From assembly GCF_003096675.1 (NCBI RefSeq), contig NZ_QEKW01000004.1:62001-126000 (forward strand): a stretch of 64,000 bases of DNA. The letters run 5' to 3'. Made by a program: the position numbers and the translations under genes. Shown here in pieces: positions 8,011 through 15,873 of the stretch. Positions within the stretch are counted from its first letter, which is position 1, and the number at the start of each line of letters is the position of its first letter. This DNA comes from Actinomycetospora cinnamomea (GTDB lineage: Bacteria; Actinomycetota; Actinomycetes; Mycobacteriales; Pseudonocardiaceae). The notes under the pieces were generated by a model. That model saw nothing but the letters and a program-made list of their open reading frames with translations. It was not told the DNA's origin and made no database searches.

Positions 8011-8315
8011 CGAGGCAGGAACACGTCCTCGCACCCGGGATCGAGGCAGTCAGGACGGAGTGCTCGAGCGCCAGCTCGACGGTTCGGTCGTGGCCGAAGA
8101 ACACCGTGGCCAGGACGCGGGCGGACACCCCGTCACGGTCTTCGAGGAGCACCTGCTCGGGCCGGACCACCACCAGGGCTGGACCGGTGACGCCGTCGGG
8201 GGTGCCAGCGAGAGCCGGCCCAGCGCGCACTCGCCGTGTCGCCGTCGAGTGTTCCGTCGAGCACGACCGCATCGCCGACGAACGTTGGCGACCCGACCGT
8301 CGCGCATCACCGCGA
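7980..8315 (-). pseudogene. ABC-transporter ATPase C-terminal (TOBE) remnant
   Basis: In one minus-strand frame about 8285-8225 reads TFVGDAVVLDGTLDGDTASA, like the start of the C-terminal regulatory region of spermidine/iron-type importer ATPases. After a frame change, about 8190-8040 reads VVRPEQVLLEDRDGVSARV, then VFFGHDRTVELALE, which matches the VRPE...ARV...GHD pattern of TOBE_2 domains. Walker motifs are absent and the frame is broken, so this is a fragment. It lies just inside the left edge of the island. Confidence 0.55.
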
Positions 8316-8405
8316 CGTCACCGGCGAGCGACGCTGGCGAGACGCCCCACGCCTCGCCTCGGGGCCCTGGCAGGGGGCTGGGACGTTTCCGGGCATCCTC
8401 GCCGC

Positions 8406-9470
8406 ATGTCCGGGTCCGAGGAGATCACGCGCCGGCGTCGCAAGCGGCTCGCGGACGAGTGTGCCGAGGCGCGGGTCTACCGCGATCTGGCCGCGCGGCG
8501 GTCCTCGGCGGACGAGCGCGAGATACTGCTCGGCCTCGCTGAGGCCGAGGAGCGGCATGCCGCGCACTGGCAAGCGCTGCTGGGCGACGAGGCGGGTCCG
8601 GCACCGCGTGGTGACGTGCGGCTGCGGCTCCTCGCGCTGCTCGCCCGGAACTTCGGCTCGGTCTTCGTGCTCGCTCTCGCGCAGCGCGCGGAGCGTCGTG
8701 CCTCTCGGGATGCGGCCGACGACGTCGACACCACCCCAGCCATGGTCGCCGACGAGCGCGTGCACGAGGAAGTGGTGCGCGGGCTGGCCGCCCGCGGCAG
8801 GGAACAGACATCGGGCACCTTTCGCGCTGCGGTCTTCGGCGCCAACGACGGACTGGTCAGCAACCTCGCCCTGGTGATCGGGGTCAGTGGCGGTGGCGTG
8901 GCTGCAAGCACGGTGCTCCTGACCGGCCTCGCCGGCCTCCTCGCCGGCGCGCTGTCGATGGGCGCCGGGGAGTACATCTCCGTTCGTTCTCAACGGGAGC
9001 TGCTCGAGGCATCGGCACCGGACCCGGCCTCGCGACGAATCGTCCCCGACCTCGACATCGAGGCCAACGAGCTCGCCCTCGTCTATCGCGCACGCGGGAT
9101 GAGCACCGAGGACGCGCAGAGGCAGGCCGAGGCCGTGCTCCGGGGCGCGGAAGCCCGGCCCGACCCCACCCCCGACCCGCGCCACGAGGTCGTCGGCACC
9201 GGGGTCGGCGCGGCGCTGTCGAGCTTCGCCTTCTTCGCCTCCGGCGCGGCGGTCCCCGTCCTGCCGTTCCTCGTCGGCCTCGAGGGACTTCCCGCTCTGG
9301 TCACGGCCATGGTGCTCGTGGGCCTCGGGCTCCTGCTGACCGGCGCGACCGTCGGGATCCTGTCAGGAGGACCACCGCTGCGGCGGGGACTGCGCCAACT
9401 CGGCATCGGCGCCGGCGCGGCCGCGCTCACGTACCTCCTCGGCCTGCTCGTGGGCGGGACCATCGGCTGA
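8406..9470 (+). CDS. Ferritin-like/VIT1 fusion, membrane-bound iron or manganese transporter (MbfA type)
   Basis: 354 residues from ATG 8406. Residues 1-60 form a ferritin-like helical pair with metal-ligand-type Glu/His (ECAEARVYRDLA; LAEAEERHAAHW). Residues about 135-354 are a CCC1/VIT1 domain: TFRAAVFGANDGLVSNLALV, GALSMGAGEYISVRSQRELL, then a cytoplasmic segment and three hydrophobic stretches ending AALTYLLGLLVGGTIG. In MbfA-type proteins the ferritin-like part senses or binds Fe/Mn and the membrane part exports it, protecting from metal and peroxide stress. The gene is complete and monocistronic within the island, unlike the broken genes to its left. Metal specificity cannot be read from sequence. 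Confidence 0.9.
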   Translation: MSGSEEITRRRRKRLADECAEARVYRDLAARRSSADEREILLGLAEAEERHAAHWQALLGDEAGPAPRGDVRLRLLALLARNFGSVFVLALAQRAERRASRDAADDVDTTPAMVADERVHEEVVRGLAARGREQTSGTFRAAVFGANDGLVSNLALVIGVSGGGVAASTVLLTGLAGLLAGALSMGAGEYISVRSQRELLEASAPDPASRRIVPDLDIEANELALVYRARGMSTEDAQRQAEAVLRGAEARPDPTPDPRHEVVGTGVGAALSSFAFFASGAAVPVLPFLVGLEGLPALVTAMVLVGLGLLLTGATVGILSGGPPLRRGLRQLGIGAGAAALTYLLGLLVGGTIG

Positions 9471-9538
9471 GACTCCGTCCAGCGCAGGGCCGCGGAAGCA
9501 CGTGGCGAAGGTGAGCTCCACGTCGCCGAGCTGTCGTG

Positions 9539-10465
9539 TCACCCGGGAGCCGAGGGGACGTGCCCGGCAGGAGTGGTCGGCGCCCGGAGCACGACGTCGT
9601 CGTAGCGGGCGCCGACGGCGGCCGCGGGGTCGAGCAGATCCCACGTCTGCATCCAGGCATGCGACCGCTCGAACATGTCGCGGGTGTAGGGCTGGGGCAC
9701 GACGCGCTCGCCCGGGCCGAAGCGCCGGACGTCCACGAGGTCGAGGAGGTCAACGGGCATCTCCCGCGCCCAGTAGTGCGTGTAGCGCTGCGGCTCGAGG
9801 TCGATCTCCTGCTGGGCGCGCAGGAGGGCACGGAAGTAGCGCCCGATGTCCTGGGTGTCCGCGTCCGGGGAGAGAAAGAATCCCATCACGAACGTCGTGT
9901 CAACGATCTTCGGGCACCCGCGCTGCTCGAGGACGTAGGCGCCGGCACCCCACGCGTTCACCGCGGTCAACCTGCCGTCGAGCAGCAGGCGGACCCGGTC
10001 GAAGGGCCGCCCGACGAACGCCAGCGCGATCTCGCTGCGCGGGAGGAACGGCTCGAGGCCCTGCAGAGCCGAGTAGTGGCTGCCCGAGTGATAGCCCACG
10101 CCCACCTCGACCCCGGCCAGGTCGCGGGGCTCCCGGACGCCCGCGCCGGGGGCGACGTAGATGCCGGCGGGACACACCGAGTAGGCGTCGCCGTACATCC
10201 GGCCGTGGTGCTCGGTGGCGGCCGCGTTGACCGCCCAGTGGCAGGCGCTCGAGACCTCGGCGGAGCGTCCCGCGGCCATGTCCTCCAGGGCGCCGCTGCG
10301 CACTTCGGAGGGCGCCTCGTCCTCCCTCGCCACGCTGCTGCTCCCGCCCGCGAAGCCGGCCGGCTCGAAGACGTACTCCAACCCCTCCGCGGCGAAGAAG
10401 CCGTGCTCCTCGGCGACCCACTCATGCAGCCGGACGTGCGGCTGGATACGGAATACCACCCTCAT
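9539..10465 (-). CDS. Orphan NMT1/THI5-type substrate-binding domain protein, no signal peptide
   Basis: 308 residues from ATG 10465 (MRVVFRIQPHVRLHEWVAEE); upstream in-frame codons look non-coding. The start resembles periplasmic-binding-protein-like II domains (HEWVAEEHGFFAAEGLEYVF), followed by GALEDMAAGRSAEVSSACHW, then YVAPGAGVREPRDLAG and GYHSGSHYSALQGL. There is no lipobox or hydrophobic leader and no permease or ATPase gene next to it, so it is likely cytoplasmic. It could be a ligand sensor, a decarboxylase-like enzyme of this fold, or a stranded transporter subunit. It converges on the VIT1 gene. Ligand unknown. Confidence 0.7.
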   Translation of the reverse strand: MRVVFRIQPHVRLHEWVAEEHGFFAAEGLEYVFEPAGFAGGSSSVAREDEAPSEVRSGALEDMAAGRSAEVSSACHWAVNAAATEHHGRMYGDAYSVCPAGIYVAPGAGVREPRDLAGVEVGVGYHSGSHYSALQGLEPFLPRSEIALAFVGRPFDRVRLLLDGRLTAVNAWGAGAYVLEQRGCPKIVDTTFVMGFFLSPDADTQDIGRYFRALLRAQQEIDLEPQRYTHYWAREMPVDLLDLVDVRRFGPGERVVPQPYTRDMFERSHAWMQTWDLLDPAAAVGARYDDVVLRAPTTPAGHVPSAPG

Positions 10466-11167
10466 CGCCCCTCTCACGGCTCGGTGACGTGCCCGCTCAG
10501 CGTGCGGCCGCGACGCGTGCCTCCGCCAGGGGTGCCGTCGGGTCGCCATGGCGTGCGCGCTCGACGGGCGCGCGACCGGACCAGGTCGCCGATCGGGCCG
10601 TTACGTCCGACACGTGGACGTTCATCCCCGCACGAACTCGCCCGTCGGCGAGTGGTCCACCTCCCGGGCTGGCGGCTCTGCCCCTGACCGGCGGAAGGAC
10701 CCCCAACGCCGCGTGCAGGACCCGAGGAGGACGACCTGGTCCGCGACACGGACCGCGATGTCGTCGCCGAGTGGGGACGACCGCCGTCGATGACCGGAGC
10801 GCCGCCGCGAGGTGGCGATCTGCCCCCGAGATCGCGACAAATCCGGTGCCTCGGTCAACACCGTCAAGACCGATCAGCGTGCGATGCACAGAAGCGCGGT
10901 CCGCTGACCGGCGAGGCGCCCTCACCCACGCCCAACGCCTCGGCCTGCCTGAGGTCGCTCTGCAGGCTCCGGCGTGCCGACTGCCGTCGACGTCGACCGC
11001 GTTGACCAAGGCCTCAACCGGCGACAACGTTCCTGCACGGCGCCTTGCGGTGCTCCTGGGGCAACATCGTTGACCCTCGTTTCGTGTCACGCGGCGTGTC
11101 ACGTGATCGAGGAGTCGACGAGCTCGAGACTCCGCCAACGTCAGATCCGCCTCGGCTCGCGTCTCGC
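10466..11167. other. 702-bp gap with repeat copy 2 and no clear gene
   Basis: No frame shows a recognisable family. Minus-strand pieces such as LADGRVRAGMNVHVSDV (about 10600-10650) look like old coding sequence but change frame. The right part (10999-11109) holds the second copy of the dispersed island repeat. Confidence 0.45.
10999..11109. repeat. Dispersed island repeat, copy 2
   Basis: Begins GTTGACCAAGGCCTCAACC and ends TTTCGTGTCACGCGGCGTGTCA; related to 7906-8010 at both ends. It lies immediately downstream of the TetR gene. Confidence 0.5.
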
Positions 11168-11800
11168 TCACTGCGCCGCGGCGGCGACGAGCTTCATGAG
11201 TGTGTCGGCGAGTTCGTCGAGAGCACGCTCCCGTGCCTCGCTCTCCAGCCCGCCGCACCACAGCGGTGCCTGGGCCATCGCGGCGTGCATGCACTGCAGC
11301 GTCGTGTCCACCCCGGTGACCGCGAAATCGCCGGAGGCCAGGCCCTCCTCGAGAACGCCGCGGAACACCTGGTCGTGGCGCCGGCGCAATTCCTTGATGC
11401 GCTCGCGCGGGTCGGCGGGCCAGGTGCTCGGCACGAGGAAGAGCCGTAGCGCGGCCGGGTACTCGCCGACCGCGATGGCGACGTGCTCACGGAGGAGGGC
11501 ACGCAGCCGCTCGTGGGGCGAGCCCTCGACCGTCGCGGCCAGCCGCTCCAGGCGGCCCGTCCAATCGGCGCCGAGCGTCTCGATCGCCGCCACGGCCAGC
11601 TCGTCCTTGCCGGGGAAGTAGTAGTAGAGCGACCCCTTGGTGACGTCGAGCCGTTCGGCGACGTCGTCGAGGCTCACCGCGTCGTACCCGCGCTCGCCGA
11701 ACAGCTCGGCGGCCGTGGCGAGGATCTCCTGGACCCGGCGTCCCCGCTTGCGCTGCACACGGCTGACCGGCGCAGCGACCTCCACCGGCTGACTGCTCAT
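11168..11800 (-). CDS. TetR-family repressor of the island CoA-degradation operon
   Basis: 210 residues. The N-terminal HTH has RVQEILATAAELFGERGYDA, then VSLDDVAERLDVTKGSLYYYF and PGKDELAVAAIE, typical of TetR regulators of fatty-acid or aromatic-CoA catabolism (FadR/KstR2/PaaR-like). The C-terminal helical ligand domain (about 65-205) contains APLWCGGLESEARERALDEL. It is divergent from the 11927 operon across a 126-bp gap containing two inverted repeats, the usual arrangement for a local repressor released by an acyl-CoA ligand. Ligand identity is inferred from the operon only. Confidence 0.88.
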   Translation of the reverse strand: MSSQPVEVAAPVSRVQRKRGRRVQEILATAAELFGERGYDAVSLDDVAERLDVTKGSLYYYFPGKDELAVAAIETLGADWTGRLERLAATVEGSPHERLRALLREHVAIAVGEYPAALRLFLVPSTWPADPRERIKELRRRHDQVFRGVLEEGLASGDFAVTGVDTTLQCMHAAMAQAPLWCGGLESEARERALDELADTLMKLVAAAAQ

Positions 11801-11847
11801 CGGTCCTCCTCGTCCATGCCCACAGTGTCTCGATCACTGATCTATGA

Positions 11848-11883
11848 GTCAAATCCTGACCAGTCTATTGACTACTGGGTCAA
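11848..11883. promoter_or_regulatory. Candidate TetR operators in the divergent promoter
   Basis: Two inverted repeats lie between the TetR gene and the first operon gene: GTCAAATCCTGAC (11848-11860, half-sites GTCA/TGAC) and TTGACTACTGGGTCAA (11868-11883, half-sites TTGAC/GTCAA). They sit in an AT-richer stretch that should carry both promoters. Binding is inferred. Confidence 0.5.
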
Positions 11884-11926
11884 AGTTTGTCACGGTCTTC
11901 AACCAGACACACTGAAGGGGCACCAC

Positions 11927-13087
11927 ATGGACTTCGAGCTCACCGAGACGCAGCGCGAATACCGCGACCGTGCTCGCGGCATCGCCGAGAAGGAGCTGCT
12001 GCCCGGCTACCAGGCAAGGGAGCGCAACGGGCGCATCGACCCCGAGCTCCGCCGTGAGATCGGCCGGCTCGGCCTCATCGCTCCGGAGCTGCCGACGGAG
12101 CTCGGCGGCCGAGGTCTGGACCGACTCACCGCCGGCGTGGTCACCGAGGAGATCGGCCGGGGCGACATCAACGTCGCCTACCTGCAGGTCGTGGGTTCGC
12201 TGGTCGGCCAGATCCTCGCCGGCAACGCGACGCCGGAGATCGCGCAGGCGTGGGTACCGCGGATCTGCGCCGGAGAGGAGATCGTCGGGATCGGGCTGAC
12301 CGAGCCCCAGGCGGGGTCGGACGCGGGCATGCCGGCGCTCACGGCCCGCCGCGACGGCTCCGGGGACGAGGCCGACTGGGTGCTCGACGGCGTGAAGTCC
12401 CTGTCGTTCGCCGGGGACGCGGCGGCGGTCGTCGTGTTCGCCCGGACCGGACCATCACAGTCCCGGGGCAAGGACATCAGCGCCTTCCTGGTACCGCTCG
12501 ATGCGCCCGGTGTCTCCCGTGAGCCGTACTCCGACATGGGCACGACGGCGGTCGGCCGGGGAGCGGCCCACCTCGACGCGGTGCGCATCCCCGCCGACCA
12601 CCTCCTGGGCGCGGAGGGCCGGGGCTTCACCCAGGTGATGCAGGGGTTCGACTTCAGCCGCGCCCTCATCGGACTGCAGTGCCTCGGGTGCGCGCAGCAG
12701 ACCGTCGACGAGACGTGGCGCTACGTGGGCGAGCGCACCGCCTTCGACCGGCCGCTGAGCAAGAACCAGGGCGTGGCGTTCCCGCTGGCCGAGGCCGAGA
12801 CGCTGCTGTCGGCGGCGCGGTTGCTGTGCCTGCGGACGCTCTGGCTCAAGGACGTCGGTCGACCCCACACCGCGGACGCCGCGATGAGCAAGTGGTGGGC
12901 CCCGAAGATCGCCTACGACGTCATCAACCAGTGCCTGTTGCTGCACGGCCAGTACGGCTACCGCACCGAGCTCCCCATCGAGCAGCGCCTGCGCGACGTG
13001 CTCGGGCTGCAGATCGGCGACGGCACCGCCCAGATCATGAAGCTCATCATCGCCCGGCAGTACCTGGGCCGCGAGCTCGCACCGTAA
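11927..13087 (+). CDS. Acyl-CoA dehydrogenase, first gene of operon, with Asp at the usual catalytic Glu position
   Basis: 386 residues from ATG 11927 (MDFELTETQREYRDRARGIA), preceded by GAAGGGG. Family features: GLTEPQAGSDAGMPALTA (FAD/substrate loop), AFDRPLSKNQGVAFPLAE, and LHGQYGYRTELPIEQRLRDV. The C-terminal motif that reads YEGT in MCAD-type enzymes is IGDGTAQIMK, putting Asp where the catalytic Glu usually lies. Acyl-CoA dehydrogenases acting on cyclohexane and cyclohexene carboxyl-CoA are known to depart from the usual base, so an alicyclic substrate is possible but unproven. It would oxidise an acyl-CoA to the 2-enoyl-CoA with FAD and pass electrons to ETF, which is not encoded here. 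Confidence 0.9.
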   Translation: MDFELTETQREYRDRARGIAEKELLPGYQARERNGRIDPELRREIGRLGLIAPELPTELGGRGLDRLTAGVVTEEIGRGDINVAYLQVVGSLVGQILAGNATPEIAQAWVPRICAGEEIVGIGLTEPQAGSDAGMPALTARRDGSGDEADWVLDGVKSLSFAGDAAAVVVFARTGPSQSRGKDISAFLVPLDAPGVSREPYSDMGTTAVGRGAAHLDAVRIPADHLLGAEGRGFTQVMQGFDFSRALIGLQCLGCAQQTVDETWRYVGERTAFDRPLSKNQGVAFPLAEAETLLSAARLLCLRTLWLKDVGRPHTADAAMSKWWAPKIAYDVINQCLLLHGQYGYRTELPIEQRLRDVLGLQIGDGTAQIMKLIIARQYLGRELAP

Positions 13088-13125
13088 AGACACCCCGATA
13101 TCTCGAGGAAGGACCAGGAAGAGCC

Positions 13126-13872
13126 ATGGGCAAGCTGCAGGACAAGATCGCGATCGTCACCGGTGCGGGACAGGGCATCGGCCGAGGCATCGCCGAGAAG
13201 CTCGCCGCCGAAGGCGCCACGGTCGTCGTGACCGACATCAACGAAGCGACGGCGAAGGAAACGGCCGACGCTCTGGGCGGAGGCGCGATCGGGCTGCACA
13301 CCGACGTCACCTCCCGCGAGTCGGTGGACGCGATGGTCGCCCAGGCCCACCAGCAGTTCGGGCGGATCGACGTCCTGGTCAACAACGCGGGCTGGGACAA
13401 GGTGGGGCCGTTCGTCGACTCCGACCCCGCCGACTGGGACCGGGCCATCCAGATCAACCTCTACGGCGTCCTGAACACCTCCAAGGCCGTACTCCCGATC
13501 ATGGCGGAGCAGGGCTCAGGTTCGGTCGTCAACCTCGCCTCCGACGCGGGCCGGGTCGGGTCCTCGGGTGAGGCGGTGTACTCCGCGGCCAAGGGCGGGG
13601 TCATCTCGTTCACCAAGACCACCGCGCGGGAGATGGCCCGCCACCAGATCAACGCCAACTGCGTGTGCCCCGGCCCGACCGACACGGCCCTGTTCGCCTC
13701 GGTCACCCAGGACAACCCCAAGCTGCGCGACGCCCTGATCAAGGCGATCCCGCTGCGCCGGCTAGCGCAGCCGGCGGACCTCGCCAACGCCGTCGCGTTC
13801 CTCGCCTCCGACGAGGCCGCCTACATCACGGGCCAGACGCTGTCGGTCAGCGGCGGCCTGTCCATGAGCTGA
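13126..13872 (+). CDS. SDR dehydrogenase, BadH-like 2-hydroxycyclohexanecarboxyl-CoA dehydrogenase
   Basis: 248 residues from ATG 13126, preceded by AGGAAGAG. Classical SDR layout: TGAGQGIGRGIA (NAD-binding Gly motif), Asp after beta-2 (VVTDINEA; predicts NAD), NNAG at about 84, catalytic Ser in VNLASDAGRVGSSGEAV and YSAAK for Tyr/Lys. NNAGWD, SDAGRVGSSGEAVY, GPTDTAL and the ending GQTLSVSGGLSM closely match what I recall of Rhodopseudomonas BadH, which oxidises 2-hydroxycyclohexane-1-carboxyl-CoA to the 2-keto form. This is the strongest clue to the operon's substrate. FabG-type reductase is a less likely alternative. Confidence 0.85.
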   Translation: MGKLQDKIAIVTGAGQGIGRGIAEKLAAEGATVVVTDINEATAKETADALGGGAIGLHTDVTSRESVDAMVAQAHQQFGRIDVLVNNAGWDKVGPFVDSDPADWDRAIQINLYGVLNTSKAVLPIMAEQGSGSVVNLASDAGRVGSSGEAVYSAAKGGVISFTKTTAREMARHQINANCVCPGPTDTALFASVTQDNPKLRDALIKAIPLRRLAQPADLANAVAFLASDEAAYITGQTLSVSGGLSMS

Positions 13873-13901
13873 CCGTGCCGGAGCGAGGAGGAGAACCGAC
13901 C

Positions 13902-15095
13902 ATGACGGATCTGGCCCACGACTACCTCGACCTCGACGGCCTGTTCACGACCGAAGAGCTCGAGCTCCGCGACCGCGTGCGCGCGTTCGTGCAGGAGCGC
14001 ATCAGGCCCCACATCGCCGAGTGGTACGAGAACGCCCAGTTCTCCCGCGAGATCGCCCGGGAGATGGGCAAGGCCGGCCTGCTCGGCATGCACCTGAGCG
14101 GGTACGGCTGCGCCGGCCGCAGCGCCGTCGAGTACGGCCTCGCGGCCATGGAGCTCGAGGCCGGCGACTCCGGCCTGCGCACCTTCGTCAGCGTGCAGGG
14201 ATCGCTGGCCATGAGCGCGATCCACAAGTTCGGCTCCGAGGACCACAAGCAGCGCTGGCTGCCCGGCATGGCCGCCGGGGAACTCATCGGGTGCTTCGGG
14301 CTCACCGAGCCGGGCGCGGGCAGCGACCCGAGCAGCATGACCACGCACGCCGAACGCGTCGACGACGGGTGGGTGCTCCGCGGAGCCAAGCGCTGGATCG
14401 GCCTCGCCACGATCGCGGACGTGGCCGTCATCTGGGCGAAGACGGACGAGGGCGAGGGGGCAGCATCGATTAGGGGGTTCCTGGTCCCCGCCGACACCCC
14501 CGGGTTCTCCGCCACCGCGATCGAGCCCAAACTCGGGATGCGCGCCTCGATCCAGGCCGAGATCACGCTGACCGACGTCCGGCTCCCCGCCGACGCCGTG
14601 CTCCCCGACGCCCGGGGATTGCGCGGGCCCTTCTCCTGCCTCAACGAGGCGCGCTACGGGATCATGTGGGGCGCCATGGGCGCGGCGCGCGACGCCTACG
14701 AGGACGCGCTGGCCTACGCCCTCGAGCGTCGCCAGTTCGGCGTCCCGATCGCCGCGTTCCAGCTGACCCAGCAGAAGCTCGTCGACATGGTGCTGGAGAT
14801 CCAGAAGGGCATCCTGGTCGCGCTGCAGACCGGACGGCTCAAGGACGCGGGGACGCTGCGTCCCCAGCAGATCTCGCTGGGCAAGCTGAACAACGTGCGC
14901 GAGGCGATCGCCATCTGCCGGGAGGCGCGCACGGTGCTCGGCGGCAACGGCATCACCCTCGACCACTCCCCGCTACGCCACGCCAACAACCTGGAGAGCG
15001 TGCGGACCTACGAGGGCACCGACGAGGTCCACACCCTGATCATGGGCGCTGCCATCACCGGCATCCCCGCCTTCAGTGCGGGACCCCCATCATGA
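13902..15095 (+). CDS. Glutaryl-CoA-dehydrogenase-type acyl-CoA dehydrogenase with substrate Arg conserved
   Basis: 397 residues from ATG 13902, preceded by GAGGAGGAGAA. GCDH-like motifs: GYGCAGRSAVEYGLAAMELE, then SGLRTFVSVQGSLAM, where the Arg aligns with the one that binds the distal carboxylate in glutaryl-CoA dehydrogenase; GCFGLTEPGAGSDPSSM; and VRTYEGTDEVHTLIMG with the catalytic Glu. It therefore probably acts on a dicarboxylic acyl-CoA such as glutaryl-CoA or pimeloyl-CoA; decarboxylation cannot be proved from motifs. The TGA overlaps the ATG of the next crotonase gene (ATGA). Confidence 0.88.
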   Translation: MTDLAHDYLDLDGLFTTEELELRDRVRAFVQERIRPHIAEWYENAQFSREIAREMGKAGLLGMHLSGYGCAGRSAVEYGLAAMELEAGDSGLRTFVSVQGSLAMSAIHKFGSEDHKQRWLPGMAAGELIGCFGLTEPGAGSDPSSMTTHAERVDDGWVLRGAKRWIGLATIADVAVIWAKTDEGEGAASIRGFLVPADTPGFSATAIEPKLGMRASIQAEITLTDVRLPADAVLPDARGLRGPFSCLNEARYGIMWGAMGAARDAYEDALAYALERRQFGVPIAAFQLTQQKLVDMVLEIQKGILVALQTGRLKDAGTLRPQQISLGKLNNVREAIAICREARTVLGGNGITLDHSPLRHANNLESVRTYEGTDEVHTLIMGAAITGIPAFSAGPPS

Positions 15096-15868
15096 GCTAC
15101 GAGACGATCACCGTCGAGGTGGCCGACCGGCTCGCCGTGATCACCGTCGACCGACCCGAGGCGCGCAACGCGCTCAACCGCCAGGTCCTCGCCGACCTGC
15201 GGGCAGCGTTTACCGCACTCGCCGACGACGACCGGGTGGGCGTCGTCGCCGTCACGGGCGCCGGCGAGCGAGCGTTCGTGGCCGGCGCCGACATCACCCA
15301 GCTGCAGCACTACACGGCGCAGACCGGACTCGACGCCGAGATGCAGCGGCTCTTCGACGACGTCGAGGCGTTCGAGAAGCCGACCATCGCCGCGGTCAAC
15401 GGCTTCGCCCTCGGCGGCGGCTGCGAGCTCGCGATGGCCTGCGACATCCGGGTCGCGGCGGACACCGCTCGTTTCGGCCTGCCCGAGACCAACCTCTCGG
15501 TGCTGCCCGGAGCGGGCGGCACGCAGCGGCTGGCCCGGCTCATCGGCACCGGGCGGGCGATCGAGCTGATCCTCACGGGCCGGTTCCTGGAGGCCGACGA
15601 GGCCCGGCAGGCCGGGCTGGTCACCTCCGTGGTCGCACCGGGGGACCTGCTCGTCGAGACCCGCACCGTCGCCGACCGCATCCTCGCCAAGGGCCCGCTG
15701 GCGGTCCGACTGGCCAAGCTCGTCGTCCGGACCGGCATGGACGCCGACCAGCGCACGGGGCAGGTCGTGGAACGCCTCGCCCAGTCGCTGCTCTACACCA
15801 CCGACGACAAGCGCGAGGGCGCCGCGGCGTTCCTCGAGAAGCGCACACCCGACTTCCGGGGGAGGTGA
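15092..15868 (+). CDS. Enoyl-CoA hydratase (crotonase family)
   Basis: 258 residues; ATG overlaps the previous stop. Oxyanion-hole motifs FVAGADITQLQ (about 68-78) and GFALGGGCELAMACDIRVA (about 103-121) are intact. The two hydratase glutamates are present in positions like GGGCELA and GLPETNLSVLPGAGGTQRL, so water addition to a 2-enoyl-CoA is expected. The C-terminal helices end EGAAAFLEKRTPDFRGR. It would hydrate the enoyl-CoA made by one of the dehydrogenases, a BadK-like role if the pathway is alicyclic. Confidence 0.92.
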   Translation: MSYETITVEVADRLAVITVDRPEARNALNRQVLADLRAAFTALADDDRVGVVAVTGAGERAFVAGADITQLQHYTAQTGLDAEMQRLFDDVEAFEKPTIAAVNGFALGGGCELAMACDIRVAADTARFGLPETNLSVLPGAGGTQRLARLIGTGRAIELILTGRFLEADEARQAGLVTSVVAPGDLLVETRTVADRILAKGPLAVRLAKLVVRTGMDADQRTGQVVERLAQSLLYTTDDKREGAAAFLEKRTPDFRGR

Positions 15869-15873
15869 CGACG

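Noticed and set aside
10497-11294. Minus-strand 265-codon frame overlapping the TetR gene end
   Set aside because: No family resemblance, crosses the dispersed repeat and the TetR coding end; likely chance in high-GC DNA.
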